Of a stretch of 64,000 bases of DNA, positions 10,114-21,528 are shown in pieces. This DNA is from Strongyloides papillosus (lineage: Eukaryota; Nematoda; Chromadorea; Rhabditida; Strongyloididae): NCBI GenBank assembly GCA_005656395.1, contig SRSI01000051.1, positions 1 through 64,000 of the forward strand. Reading direction: 5' to 3'. Within the stretch, counting starts at the first letter, position 1; each line of letters begins with the position of its first letter. Made by a program: the position numbers and the translations under genes. The notes beneath the pieces are model-generated. The model worked only from the letters and a program-made list of their open reading frames with translations, was not told the DNA's origin and ran no database searches.

Positions 10114-13100
10114 TTTATTTTTTTTATTTTTTTATTTTAAATACGTTCTAATCATATATAAATATAGGGAACAATGTTATTAAGAATAAAATTATACTTG
10201 TGTCTAATTAAATGAGTAATAGTTAGATTGTTACTATTTTTACCAACACATTTAGATCTTTTAAAGCAATCAAAGTAAGAATCACGCGGTCTACCAATAC
10301 GTTTCTTAAAGCCATGAGGGTACCAACATAAACATCTTTGCACAATACCATTTTTGTCAATTTTTTTGTATATAAATTTAATCTTAAGTTTGGCTAAATG
10401 ACGATTTAAATTACATATACCAATTTCCTTATACATATCTTCATTTGACAATTTCTTAAAGGTATTATCATCCTCTTTTATCAACCATTTATCCTCCGGT
10501 ATTAATTTCAATCTGCGAATTATACTACGTTCTACAGATATAAGATTATTTCTTTCAGCTTGTGTTGTAGTCCATGATTGAGCAGCATAACACATGCTTG
10601 ATCTTATTCTAGTTACAAATAATAATTTCCTAGCCCTTAGTGAAATGTTGAGATATTTTCTAATGCTGTAGAAAGCTTTCCAAGCTCTATTCCTAACTTG
10701 TTTTAAAAAGCATCTTTTTTCCGTAATAGACACCATTTTTCCTAAATATTCTTCTTCTTTTGAAATTTGCATATCTGCCAAATTCAGTGGGATATGTTTA
10801 TCCTTTTCATATTGAATTGAAAGCTCCTTACTCATTAGAATTTTGCATTTATTTATATTTAATTCCATGCCCATAGGTTGACAAGCTCTAATAAATTTGT
10901 CCATCATTAAGCTCAAATCATTCCAACTATTGGCTAGTAAACACGTATCATCTGCGAAGCACAAATTAGGTACTTTACTGCCTGTTATGTTCACACCATA
11001 CTTAAAAACCATATTATTATTCATAAAGGCATTTCTCATAGCCATTTCTAAATTGAAGTTGTATAATAGCGGACTAATTGGACAACCCTGCCGAATACCT
11101 CTTGATGGATAAATAGTAATATCACTTCCATATTCTGGATTTATTATACATTTGATGTTTACATTTAAATCTTTTAAAATTAGTATTAAAGATTTTTCTA
11201 TACCAATTTTATTAAGATTATACCATATATACTCTTTATATACCAAATCATACGCTTTTCGGAAATCTAGTAACGCTGTTAGTAGATTTAATTTGTATGT
11301 GTGGTGGGTATGAAATATGCTTTCCAAACATACTATTGCATCACTACAGCTGTACTTTGGTCTAAAACCAAATTGTGTTTCTGATATTTCATCTAATATT
11401 TTCTTTTGAATTCTGTTTAAAATCATTTTAGCATATATTTTGTACCCATGGCTGCATATACTAAGAGGTCTATATGATGATAAGCAATCTTTATTCCCTT
11501 TCTTCTTATACAAAAATAGACATTTTACAGTCTTCCACTCAGATGGATGTTTAACCTGTTTTAAGCACATGTTGCAGATTAACGTGAAATATCTTATAGC
11601 TTTGTTACCCAGACATCTTAGATCATAGGCGTTTAGTCCATCAACACCTTTCATCTTATTTTTACCACAGCTATATATAGCTGCTTTAGTTTCTGATTCT
11701 AGAAAAGGTAACGTTATGTCATTATTCATAAATCTCTTAATTTCTAATTTTTTCAGTCTTTTTTTATCTTCGGGTTTAATTAGGTATAGATCATTCAGAT
11801 ACTTATTGATATTTTCAACTTTCACTGGTAGTGCTTCCTTTCTTTCTTTCAAGACTCTAAATACACTTTTAATTTTCTTGTTATTTTCTAGGGCCTCTTT
11901 GATTCTATCATGTACGAGTGAGTTCCATTCATTCTTAATTGTTTGTCTTATTAATTTATTAATCAGACGAATTTCTATTAAAATCTTGACTTTACTTTCT
12001 TTTTTATCTTCATTGTTATCACTGTACGAAATAGAATTTAGTAATTTTCTCCTATTACTAAATAATGACTTAACATGTTCTGAGTATCTTGTACTAGGAA
12101 TTTGTTTCTCTACTTTAACTAACTTTGTTACTCTTTTAATTTCCTTGATAAACTTTGAATATTCTTTTTCAACATTTTTAAACTCATTTGATGGAATTAT
12201 CAATTCTTTTTCACCTACTTCATTCAGTGATTTTTCATATTTAATGTTGTAATGTAGTACTTTTTTCTGAAGACATCTAGATTTTTTAATGTAATCACAA
12301 ATTTTCTTTGGAAATTTAATTGTCGCTTTTACTAATCTGTGATCACTAACCGTCGCATCAAATTTCTTATGGCTCCATGTTTCTACATCTGTAAAAATCC
12401 TTTTCATGTTGCATAAAAAGTAGTCTAGTTGTTTAATACAGAGTCTACCCTTAATATTGTCTTCAATGCTTTGGGGTTTTATCCATGAAAACTTTTTCCA
12501 CCAACGTTTCTTAAAAAATGAGTTCACTATGCTTATTCTATTTTGAGTACAGAAATTTATCAATCGTTCTCCGTTATCGTTTAATTCATCATATGAATAC
12601 CTCCCCTTTATTTTTGGTATTGCTTGGCTATCAATTGTTCCATTAAAATCACCTGCCAAGATTGTTACTGTTGACATTTGTTTAACTTTAGCATATAATG
12701 AATATAGTTGTAGATAAAATTCATCTTTATCTATATCATCATAGCAGTTTGTTGGCGCATATACTGCAATAATACCTAGAGATTTTCTTTTATCAATATT
12801 TATTATCATGTAGCTTAATCTAAAGTTAATATGTTCAATAACTTTAATATGCTTTATGATGTTTTCATTGAAAATTGCAAACCCCACACCACCAATACAT
12901 TTTTCACTACTTTTACCACATGAAATTAGAGAATTTCCACATTCCTCCGAAATGCCTTCTTTCACTTTGGTTTCGGTAATTATAGTAATGTCAATCTCGT
13001 TGTGGCACAGTTCCTTCATAAGGTTATTTCTTATTGGATAAGCCTTAATACCTCTTACATTGATTGTTGCTAAGCTTAAAGTCATCATTATTTACAAATA

Positions 13101-13360
13101 ACAATTGTCATCAAAATTTTTCCCGGAAAAAATAGTATCAATTTTCAATCTCGAATCAAATATATTACACCACTAATATAGTTTTCACCTATATAACATC
13201 TATGATTAGCTCCTTAGCTGTTAGAAATCACCACAATCAGCTTAGTATCGGAGGATTCTCAACTACAGTAAATAATAGATGTTTTATTTATTGTATTCTT
13301 TCAAAAATAAGAGAGAAATATAAAAACCACCTCTCACTAGCTAGTCAAAAGAGAGAGAAT
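10114..13360 (-). mobile_element. RTE-like LINE 1, nearly full length
   Basis: A 3.25-kb non-LTR element with the 15-bp duplication GTTTATGCTAGTTAT at 10099-10113 and 13361-13375. Its A-rich 3' tail appears as a T-rich run at 10114-10140. Bases 13089-13360 would be its 5' leader. It has one large frame and no separate ORF1, as is usual for the RTE clade. It is inserted antisense into the gag frame. Confidence 0.9.
10152..13088 (-). CDS. LINE endonuclease / reverse transcriptase (RTE-like)
   Basis: A 978-residue open frame from ATG 13088. The N-terminal third is an APE-type endonuclease: NVRGIK near the start, TETK about 38, YAPTN about 112, GDFNG about 145 and SDHRLV about 246. A reverse transcriptase follows, with GIRQGCP about 663 and the catalytic FADD about 709. 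The C-terminus has the GRPRDSYFDCFKR stretch seen in RTE-type proteins. The product would nick target DNA and prime reverse transcription on it. No stop or frameshift was seen, so it may be functional. Clade assignment rests on single-ORF structure and motifs and is not certain. Confidence 0.88.
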   Translation of the reverse strand: MMTLSLATINVRGIKAYPIRNNLMKELCHNEIDITIITETKVKEGISEECGNSLISCGKSSEKCIGGVGFAIFNENIIKHIKVIEHINFRLSYMIINIDKRKSLGIIAVYAPTNCYDDIDKDEFYLQLYSLYAKVKQMSTVTILAGDFNGTIDSQAIPKIKGRYSYDELNDNGERLINFCTQNRISIVNSFFKKRWWKKFSWIKPQSIEDNIKGRLCIKQLDYFLCNMKRIFTDVETWSHKKFDATVSDHRLVKATIKFPKKICDYIKKSRCLQKKVLHYNIKYEKSLNEVGEKELIIPSNEFKNVEKEYSKFIKEIKRVTKLVKVEKQIPSTRYSEHVKSLFSNRRKLLNSISYSDNNEDKKESKVKILIEIRLINKLIRQTIKNEWNSLVHDRIKEALENNKKIKSVFRVLKERKEALPVKVENINKYLNDLYLIKPEDKKRLKKLEIKRFMNNDITLPFLESETKAAIYSCGKNKMKGVDGLNAYDLRCLGNKAIRYFTLICNMCLKQVKHPSEWKTVKCLFLYKKKGNKDCLSSYRPLSICSHGYKIYAKMILNRIQKKILDEISETQFGFRPKYSCSDAIVCLESIFHTHHTYKLNLLTALLDFRKAYDLVYKEYIWYNLNKIGIEKSLILILKDLNVNIKCIINPEYGSDITIYPSRGIRQGCPISPLLYNFNLEMAMRNAFMNNNMVFKYGVNITGSKVPNLCFADDTCLLANSWNDLSLMMDKFIRACQPMGMELNINKCKILMSKELSIQYEKDKHIPLNLADMQISKEEEYLGKMVSITEKRCFLKQVRNRAWKAFYSIRKYLNISLRARKLLFVTRIRSSMCYAAQSWTTTQAERNNLISVERSIIRRLKLIPEDKWLIKEDDNTFKKLSNEDMYKEIGICNLNRHLAKLKIKFIYKKIDKNGIVQRCLCWYPHGFKKRIGRPRDSYFDCFKRSKCVGKNSNNLTITHLIRHKYNFILNNIVPYIYI

Positions 13361-14392
13361 GTTTATGCTAGTTATAAGATCAAAAAAGATGTTTACTCTA
13401 TAGTGGAAAAATCTGATAATTTGTGTAAAAAAGATGAATCTTTTTTAAGTAAAGAGGAAAGTGATAGTTGTATAAACAACTATTTTGGTTTTAAATGTAA
13501 GGATGTATGTCAAGGGGAGCAATCTTCTAATGATGTTTCAATGAAGAGGAATAGAGAGTATAGAGGCATGAGGAGAATCTATGAATCTCGACATTGTTAT
13601 TGTTGTAGAAAGATTAATCATGATAAAAAGTTATCTCCAAGTTATAAGAAGTGGAGAAGGCGTGAAAGTTCTAAAGATAGATATTGTAATGACAGTAAAC
13701 GTACTAAAGATGGCTGCAGAGAGAATTCATATAGACGAGAAAAGTGTTATGGAAAGAATGGATTAGGATCATATTCCAGTGAAAGGTTTGGACATAGAAA
13801 TGCTAGAAGATACTCGGATTTACCTGTATGCGATAGAAGAGATAACAAAAAAGAGAGAGCTAACTCTTCGAAAGATACCAATGATAGATATGAGGATTCA
13901 AGATCTTATAAAAGGGATAGGTTTTCAAGGCGAGGTGCACAACCTAATAGATATCAAAGAGTTATTGAGAACAGAAAGGATGATAGAAAAATTTGTGATC
14001 ATAAAAGTTCTGCTAAATCTAGTTCAAGAAATGATAAAAATACATGTAACGACAGGGAAGAATCGTCATCGTTGATTATGTTATATGATAGTGTTAAGAA
14101 AGCCAAGATAGATGTTAATAAGAAAGAGCCGCCGGATGAAAAAGTTAAGGAGAATATAAGCTCAGATGGAAAATATGGAATTATAAACTTCTCTAACGAA
14201 AAGGTTAAACTAATGTGTGGAAAATCAAGAAAGTATAGAATGGTCTACAGAAGTTTGATTGAAAAGACAAGTAAGAGTTGTGATAAGAATTGATGATGAT
14301 TATGCTAAGCTTTATTTGGTATGCCTGGAATATAATTATGTTTTATGTTTTTTTGAAGTTGTTTGATCTGTGAGATCAAACAGGAAGGGAAT

Positions 14393-14725
14393 AGTAATGA
14401 TATATTGGTTATAATTGTGGTGTTTGATCTTTTTATTAATCTCTCAAAAAGATTTTTATGGCGGGAGTACTAAATCCCAAAAGATTTTACTATATAAACA
14501 GTTGTCAACCTGTGTAAAATTCATTTTACTATTTCGTAATTATTTAATGTTTTATGCTTTGTCTTAATTGTAATATTTTTTAGGGGTTCTAATTAGTTTG
14601 TTTGTATAAGCTATAAGGGTGTTTTAAAATAAGTTATTTATACTGATAAGGTAATTTTAAAAAGAATTATTATTGTAATTGTAATTTTTAATATACAGGC
14701 ATATCACCAATAAAAATATTTTACT
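14393..14725 (+). repeat. 3' LTR of gag-only element
   Basis: 333 bp, AGTAATGATA to ATTTTACT, without the solo-LTR insertion found in its partner. Confidence 0.85.
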
Positions 14726-14726
14726 G

Positions 14727-15013
14727 AATATATTATTTTATTATTAAAAGTTTCGTCAAGATCGGTTGATATTTCTTTATATATACATTTTACAATATTT
14801 TCTGGAGCCAAATTTTCTTTCTCAAGTTGTTTAGGAAGAGCTGCATTTGCTAATGATAGAATAGTTTCCTACGTACCTCTGTAGAAATTCTTTGTTGCGA
14901 ACTTCTTTGTTAAATCACCTTTCTTTTTGCTTCCTCTACCACATTTCCCAGTCGCCCAATTTTCATTGTCCGAATTTCTCGGTGCTTTGGGAAGAACATT
15001 TAGATTAAGCTAT
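14727..15013 (-). pseudogene. Decayed coding fragment, unidentified
   Basis: The minus strand reads through about 95 codons with one in-frame TAG (14869-14871). The first half is basic and glycine-rich (GKCGRGSKKKGDLTKKF); the second half looks like an ordinary helical protein (EKENLAPENIVKC). It ends where the gag-only element begins, so it may have been cut by that insertion. It may belong with the fragment at 15307-15720. Family unknown. Confidence 0.3.
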
Positions 15014-15306
15014 TGATAAAAAATCTTGTTATTAAAAAGAATTAACATTTACTATACAAAAGAGATTTGGAAAGTTATTTTCTGACAAATATTTTGCAAA
15101 TACGCATTTTCATACTTGGATAATTTGATGATAAAAGTTGATACTACTCTCGTAAATCTTTTTAAACAACTTCAACAAATATTTAGACATAATAGTTTAG
15201 CAAATTGTAAATGTAAATTTACGGATAAATTGTATAAAAACTTTAAAATATATGTTTCTAATAGTGTATATTCTAATCATTATAAGAAATTTTAATTTTT
15301 ATTGGA

Positions 15307-15720
15307 TTAAGATGGATTCTTATTATTATCCAGTGCATCATGTTGTTGAAGATTATTTTCAGCTTCATTTGTATTGAATTCATCTATTTTTTTTAGTCCA
15401 TTCTGTTTTAACTCTTCTGAATCACCTAGTCCAAGAGCTTTTATCGTTAATATAGATGAATCCAGTTGTGAGTTTTTTTTTATATATGGTTATGGGTATT
15501 CAGGAAGTTTATTCACAAAATTTTTTGTTATCAACCGACAACGATGCTTTTTTCTGGTTATTCCTGCTCTTCTTTTTCTTTGGCTATTCTTGTCTTTTAA
15601 AACCTACTTAGTTTCATAGAAACATTTATCTTTTTTTTGATTCAATCTACCGGTCTTTTGTTTACATGAATCAATCGCGTAAATAACATCACTTATTCTT
15701 ATAGATGATTCTCGGCACAT
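15307..15720 (-). pseudogene. Decayed coding fragment with basic and acidic parts
   Basis: From an ATG at 15720 the minus strand keeps one frame of about 137 codons with two in-frame stops. It has a basic stretch (KNSQRKRRAGITRKKHRCR) and an acidic, asparagine-rich end (NNLQQHDALDNNKNPS) before TAA 15307. It may be an earlier exon of the gene represented at 14727-15013. I do not recognise it. The stretch 15721-16195 holds nothing I can name. Confidence 0.3.
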
Positions 15721-16195
15721 ATGGATAAATTAATTTTTTTTCAACCCGGGTGATTTAATAACACAGGATGTCACGAAGTTATTTCCAAAATAAAAAATAT
15801 TTTTTAATGCACCGATTGATAAATAAAAATTTTTTTTTATGAATTAATAGAAGTATTGTTTAAAAAATTTCTATAGTAATATTACTATCTAATACAAATG
15901 AAAAGTTTAACTTGAAAATTCGTAATATTTATGTTTATAAGTAAATTTTTTTATTAAAATTGATAATTATTACAAAATTATATAAAATGACATCGTGTAG
16001 TTTTATCAAAGATATTTTGTAAAAGAATGTATAGTACATTATATGCAAAAAAAAATTTACCTCATTTTTAACTAAACCACAAATTAAAATTTTTAATATA
16101 AATGTCATTATGCAGTTTACATTAAAATGTAACATGTCGTTTTTCATCAAACCGTTAATGATGGTTTAGCATAAACTGCACGACACCATTAGGTT

Positions 16196-18852
16196 TTGTG
16201 TGTAGATGAATGTGTCAAAGCAGAATTTCCTGATAAAGAAAAAAATCCACGTCTTTTTGAAATTGTTACAAAAACAATGGTACATTCGAGATGTGATATT
16301 TCGAAAACAAAAGTACCCTGTTGGGATGAAGCAAAAAACATTTGCACTAAAAAATTCCCAGAACAGTACCATAAAGTAACTTCTATTACTTCTAAAGGTA
16401 AAGTTAATATTAAGAGATCATTTGATCCTTTATTAGATATTACAGATAGATTTGGTAACAAAATAAATAATGATTTTTGTGTAACATATAATCCTTATTT
16501 GAGCTTGAAATACAATTCACATATTAATGTTAAAATATGTGAAAGTGTTCTAAGTCTTAAATATTTGTTTAAGTATACACATAAATTAAATGGAGATAAA
16601 ATTTCTGCGGATGTGGTCGAAACCGTTGAATCGAAAGATGAGGTTAAACTTCATATCGATGGTAGATATGTAGAGCCATCAGAAGCAGTTTTGAGAATAA
16701 TGGAGTATCCAATACTTTATAAAGATTGGACTGTTGTAAGATTAGCAGTTCACTTAATAAATGAGGATTGTACAGTTGCCGATGAAATGAATAATGGCAA
16801 TAATAATTGTTTCAAAGCAGAAAAAGGTTACAAATCTACATTAGTAGCATTTTATAATCTTAATAAAAGCGATATTAATGCTAGAAAGTATCTTTATAAT
16901 GAGATACCAGAATATTATTGGTTTGACTTAAAAACCAGAGAATGGAAATTTAGACATCGCCAAAGGCGTACAATAGGAAGGATATTTACTGTATCACCTA
17001 TGAATGTCAAATTGTTTTCACTTCGCCAACTTTTGCTTCATGTACCTGGAGCAACATGTGAAGGTGATTTGAAAAATGTTAATGGTGTTCAATGGCTCTC
17101 ATTTAGAGATGCTGCCATAGCAAGAGGCTTACTTGATACTGAAGACAATTACAATGAATTGTTTGAAGAAGCATGTGAAAGCGCGACGCCTAACATGCTT
17201 CGTAATTACTTCGGTCTCATGATTTGCTATTGGCCATCTTTTACAAGACATTATGATACCTTCATTAGGTTTAAAAATTACTTAATCGAAGATTATTTAA
17301 TGAAATACAATGGTAATGAAGAAAGAGCTAAAGCTCAAGCCATTTTTGATATTAGAAATGTCCTACAATCTAATAACTTCAATGGCTACACTGATTTACC
17401 TGAAGTCAATTTTGATATTATAGAGATTGACTATGTTGAAGATAAAAATGTTCTAAAAAGATTAGGTGAAGAAAATTTAAATTCAGCTAACGAAGAACAG
17501 AGAAATTTTATTTATAAAATATTAAATATTATTGTTAATAAGTTCTCAGATAAACGTTGCTTCTTTTTAGAAGGACCTGCAGGAACAGGTAAGACATTTG
17601 TCTACACAACATTATATTACTTGCTTAGAGCTGAAGATAAGATAGTACTTAATTACTTAATTGTGCTTCAACGGGTATTGCGGCTACTCTTCTTAGAAAT
17701 GGACAAACAGTTCATTCTATGTTGTCAGTACCTATTACCTTATTTGACAGTAATTTTAGGCTATCCAAGCTTAATAAATTACGTACTACTATGCTTGAGA
17801 AAGCTTCATTAATAATAATTGATGAAGAACCTATGCTTAGTAAGTATGTAATTGATTATCTTGATCAGCAACTAAAAAAAGTTTGCAAAAATGATCTTCC
17901 ATTCGGTGGGAAAGTCATCATATGTGGTGGTGATTTCAGGCAAACATTGCCTATCTTACCAAATTCTACAAGGCGTCAAAATGTTTTGTTCTCCATAAAA
18001 TATAGCCCTCTTTGGAACGTTCACTTTGAGACAGTGAAACTTACCAGAAACATGAGGGTTAAGGAGGACGAGATAGATTTCGCTAAATGGATTTTAGATA
18101 TTGGTGATGATGCTCTTCAAAAAAATGAAGATGGCGAAGTGAATATACCACTAAATATCCAATCAACAGGAAATTTAGTGAATGATATCTTTGGAGCTAA
18201 AAATGAAAGCATATTAGAAAAATCTAACTATGCAATTCTTGCTCCAACAAATGCCATTGTAGAGTCAATAAATAACGAAGTATTAAATATTCTACCAGGC
18301 GATGTAGAAAAAATATTTTCAGCTGATTCGATTAGAAAAGATTCGGATACAAATGAAAATTACTACAACATGCCTATTGAAATGTTAAATCAGTTAACAC
18401 CTAGCGGTTTACCACCACATGTGTTGAATCTCAAGATAAATGCTGTTATAATTGTTCTTCGTAATTTGAACATTAAAGAAGGACTTTGTAATAGCACAAG
18501 ATTGAAAGTTATAAAAATTAATAAAAGAATCTTGACATGTATTCATTTGTCAGGATTAAATAAAGATAAAACTGTTCTTATACCTAGAATAGTTTTATAT
18601 AGTTCTAAAGGAGAATATCCTTTTACATTAGCAAGGAAATAGTTTCCTGTAAGACTTGCCTTTGCAATGACTATCAATAAAAGTCAAGGGCAAACATTGA
18701 GTAAAGTTGGTGCAGATTTAACAACACCATTTTTTTCACATGGGCAATTGTATGTTGCTTTTTCGCGAGTAAAAAGTTCTGATTGTCTATTTGTTAAAAC
18801 AGAATCCAATAAAGCTAAAAATATTGTATATACAGAAATATTTAGAGCATAG
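16196..18852 (+). pseudogene. Helitron Rep/PIF1-like helicase, truncated and broken
   Basis: The first part matches the Helitron region that follows the Rep nuclease (CVTYNPYLSLKYNSHINV near 16480, then a YKYTHK-like stretch). A PIF1-type helicase follows: Walker A GPAGTGKTF about 17575-17601, IIIDEEPM about 17812-17835, CGGDFRQ about 17926-17946, and TINKSQGQT about 18670-18696. The Rep nuclease N-terminus is missing and no ATG precedes the first motifs. A frameshift lies near 17655-17670, between Walker A and the TGIAATLL motif. An in-frame TAG sits at about 18640, just before [16 protein letters not shown]. It is a dead copy of a rolling-circle transposon protein. Confidence 0.88.
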
Positions 18853-19223
18853 ATTCTAATCGAATAGTGGAAATACAGAACACAAGTAACTTGGAGAAAA
18901 AAGAACAATTGGAGGATCACAAAAAATAACCAAGAATATTTTTTTAACATTTTTAAATAAATGAATTTTTTTAATTGTAATTTTTTTAACATTTTTAAAT
19001 AAATGATTGTTTTTTTAATTGTGTTTTTTTATTTCTGTCAAGCAATCAGCTTGAGTTAAGCTGAGTATAAATAATAAACATTTATTATTTTAATTCATTC
19101 TTTTTTTTCTTTAAATAAAATGTCTATTACTAACAATAGTTCTAACAATTTCTTTGAATGACAAATTGTTCTAATACAAATATTTTGACAATGATTTAAT
19201 ACAAAAATTCTTTTAAAAAATAT
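18853..19223. other. Helitron 3' non-coding region
   Basis: Between the helicase stop and the candidate Helitron 3' end. Very AT-rich. A short run ending in the AACATTTTTAAATAAATGA motif occurs twice in a row (about 18944-19005). No gene recognised. Confidence 0.4.
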
Positions 19224-19269
19224 GCTCTGCGGACCAGACGTGACCTGCCGAAGGCAGGTCTAAGGCTGG
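19224..19269 (+). mobile_element. Candidate Helitron 3' terminus
   Basis: A GC-rich block in AT-rich DNA. The hairpin GACCTGCCGAAGGCAGGTC (19242-19260) is followed by TAAGG and then CTGG before a T, which fits the Helitron rule of a hairpin followed by CTRR. It lies downstream of the helicase on the same strand. P1 arm homology resumes within about ten bases after it, as expected if the Helitron inserted there. A near-identical block on the other strand is at 44227-44272. Confidence 0.65.
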
Positions 19270-19676
19270 TAAGTTAAAATAAACTAATGTTTCGTTATTT
19301 AAAGTATCATATTTTTGATAAAAAAGGTTAATAAAAGATCATGAAAACACGGTAATTTGTTAAAATATAATAACAATAGTTTTTTGTTCTCATACATTAA
19401 GATAAGTAATCATATAAAATTTAATTCTCTCTAATGTTCTTCTAAAAATTATAAATTGGTTGGATAAGAAAAAACTATATGAGTATGTAATTATATAAAT
19501 TCTTATTGTTTTTAAGAAAAAGTTCATAAGTCATGCTAAAACATATTTTTATGATTAGTTAAAGCAATAAAATTTCTATAGATATAAGGATATATTTTTT
19601 TTATAAAAAATTAAATTTTAAAAGTAAATACATAAAAATATTTAAGAAATTGTTTATTATAATATGTATTTTTAAG

Positions 19677-20842
19677 GTCGTGATTGGCATAAATTTATGA
19701 AATGCAGCTTAATAAAGGACCAACTTAAAAATGAGCATACTATTTCTGGAATATCTATTGATAATAATCTTTTATCAGACCCTTTCCATGATCTTAACCT
19801 TGGTGTTCTAAGTAACGTTCTTTTTGGTACAACACAAATAGTTCAAATCATTACAGATCTAACTCCATTGCAAATTTATGAAGGTATTATTAATGAATGT
19901 ACTCTGATGAAAAAACATGGTTGCATAAATAGTGTTATTAATGAAAACTTTTTTGCACTTCAAAGAACACAAGACACTTTGAGTAAAAAAGGACGTTACC
20001 TTCTTAATGGTAGTCAAACATTGACTGTGACAAGAGCATTCTATGAATATTTAATCAAAATAAATATTAATAATTATGAAAATGGTGTAAAATTAAAATT
20101 CAAACAAATGATCAATCTTTTAAAAGTGCTTCTAAATGTTACATATTTATGCATGGAGTTTGATATGGACATTAATGAATGTTCGAGACTGTGCGAATAT
20201 AATGTTGACAAAATTTTTGAGTATCTGTATAAAGTATTTTCTTCTGATCTAAAGCTTACATTAAAAATGCATAATTTAACACATTATCCTTGGAACATAC
20301 TACGACATAAACTTTTTCGAGTTAATTTTTCTTGTATTAGATTCGAAGGTAAGTCAATATTACAATTTTATAATGTTGTCTTATTATATTTGCTTTTAAT
20401 CATTAAAAATTTATATAAAAATAACATTATTAAAATATTTTAAATATTTAAAAACTAATTTTTGTTAAAAAGCATATATTTTTGTATGTAAAATTTCACT
20501 AACAACATTTTTTACACCTGCATACTTTTTTATTTAAATTTATAAAAGTAAGATTATAAAAAAATTTTAAAAATTTAATAATTATACAAGTATTTATTAT
20601 AATAACTTTATATTATAGCTGCTAACATTCGTCTTAAAAATATTTTATCACGAACTAATAGCCGAATCAATCCATGCTTAACGATAGTTAAAAAAATAAC
20701 TTGGAATAATTTTATTAATAGACATAGAAAAGTTCACAACGAATCAATGGTGGAAAATAACAATTGGATATATGATCTACCTGTAACAGAATGTGATGAA
20801 GATGAACAACTCGAAGCTTCTATGGAAGAGGGAATTAAATAA
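19677..20842 (+). CDS. Transposase-like protein, intact right copy (N-terminus not found)
   Basis: Exon A (19677-20348) starts after TTTTTAAG. The donor is GAAG|GTAAGT, the intron is 20349-20618, and the acceptor TATTATAG precedes exon B (20619-20842). Splicing recreates an RFEA motif across the junction. Motifs in order: DPFHDLNLGVL, KMHNLTHYPW, RFEA. These resemble a family of transposon-derived proteins common in invertebrate genomes, which carry a D-H-D box near the start and KMH..HYP...RFEAKH near the end. I infer a transposase-type enzyme, possibly of CACTA/tnp2 relationship, but have not proved the superfamily. From ATG 19697 it gives 291 residues; earlier exons are probably missing or upstream. 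Confidence 0.6.
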
Positions 20843-21372
20843 TTAAGTTTTATCATATCGGAAGAATAATTCTGAATAACTTTATTATTTTACATCAGTA
20901 TAACTTGAAGGAATCTCTATATAAGTGATACAAATTTTTAATAGCAATGGTATAAATTTAGTTTTAAAGATAGTATAAATAGGGTTGTTATTTATTTATA
21001 ATTATTCATTTTTCCTTAATAAATAAGATTTAAATAAAATGGTGTTTTTTATTTGTTTTGGCATAATACTTATAAAAATGTTTTAACAATTTTATTTATG
21101 TACTAAATTTCATAATATAGAAATTAACATATTATTGTAATGAATTACAAGAAATATTGAAACTAAATTATATCGTTAATAAACTATATTAAACGGTACT
21201 TTAAATGACGTAATACCTTTTTTTAACAATATTAGAATTTTATCCTAATTATTATAAAATAAATAACAATTCTAAACGATGTGATCTTTTTTAAAGTTAC
21301 TAGTTTGGATTACAATTAAATACATTTTTATTGCATGTTATATCAAATTAAAAAAATAAAATACAATATATT

Positions 21373-21528
21373 TTATAGAAGTAATTTGTTTGCTCCGTCT
21401 ATGAATCTTTCTGAAATAACTATTAAATTTTCATCAGAATTTTCTTCATCACTAGTATTTTTAAAAAATTTCATATACATTTTCATGAAAAATGCATACC
21501 AATTCACAAAAAAGTATGCATTTTGCAT
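21373..21528 (-). CDS. Small ORF or 3' exon with acidic tail (P1 right copy)
   Basis: Mirror copy of 27-182, 51 codons, with the same acidic serine-rich end. Conservation of the frame in both arms is weak support for a real coding segment, because the arms are nearly identical overall. Confidence 0.3.
   Translation of the reverse strand: MQNAYFFVNWYAFFMKMYMKFFKNTSDEENSDENLIVISERFIDGANKLLL

Larger units (their letters stand above)
8824..14293 (+). pseudogene. Gag with arginine/serine-rich C-terminus, split by a LINE
   Basis: The host frame is 8824-10113 plus 13376-14293, in register once one copy of the 15-bp duplication is removed (430 + 305 codons). The first part looks like a retrotransposon Gag: a helical capsid-like region about 125-290 and a CCHC knuckle (CYKCGRTGHYKRDC) about 314. 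The second part is rich in R, K, S and D and contains CYCC near 13595. It shows no protease, reverse transcriptase or integrase motif. As it stands, the reading frame runs into LINE sequence after residue 430 and stops at 10138-10140. The role of the RS-rich tail is unknown; RNA packaging is a guess. Confidence 0.7.
8121..14725 (+). mobile_element. Gag-only LTR retrotransposon with nested insertions
   Basis: The 5' LTR (8121-8706) and 3' LTR (14393-14725) both run from AGTAATGATA to ATTTTACT. The internal part encodes a Gag with a CCHC knuckle fused in frame to an arginine/serine-rich region, and has no protease, reverse transcriptase or integrase. A purine tract (AGGAAGGGAAT) precedes the 3' LTR. 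A LINE (10114-13360) interrupts the coding frame and a solo LTR (8231-8481) interrupts the 5' LTR. No target-site duplication is seen at the outer ends, so they may have recombined. It probably relied on another element for its polymerase. Confidence 0.8.

Noticed and set aside
13202..13375. Apparent start of a 363-codon gene at 13202
   Set aside because: The first 58 codons are antisense LINE leader; the true frame continues from the Gag before the LINE, starting at 13376.
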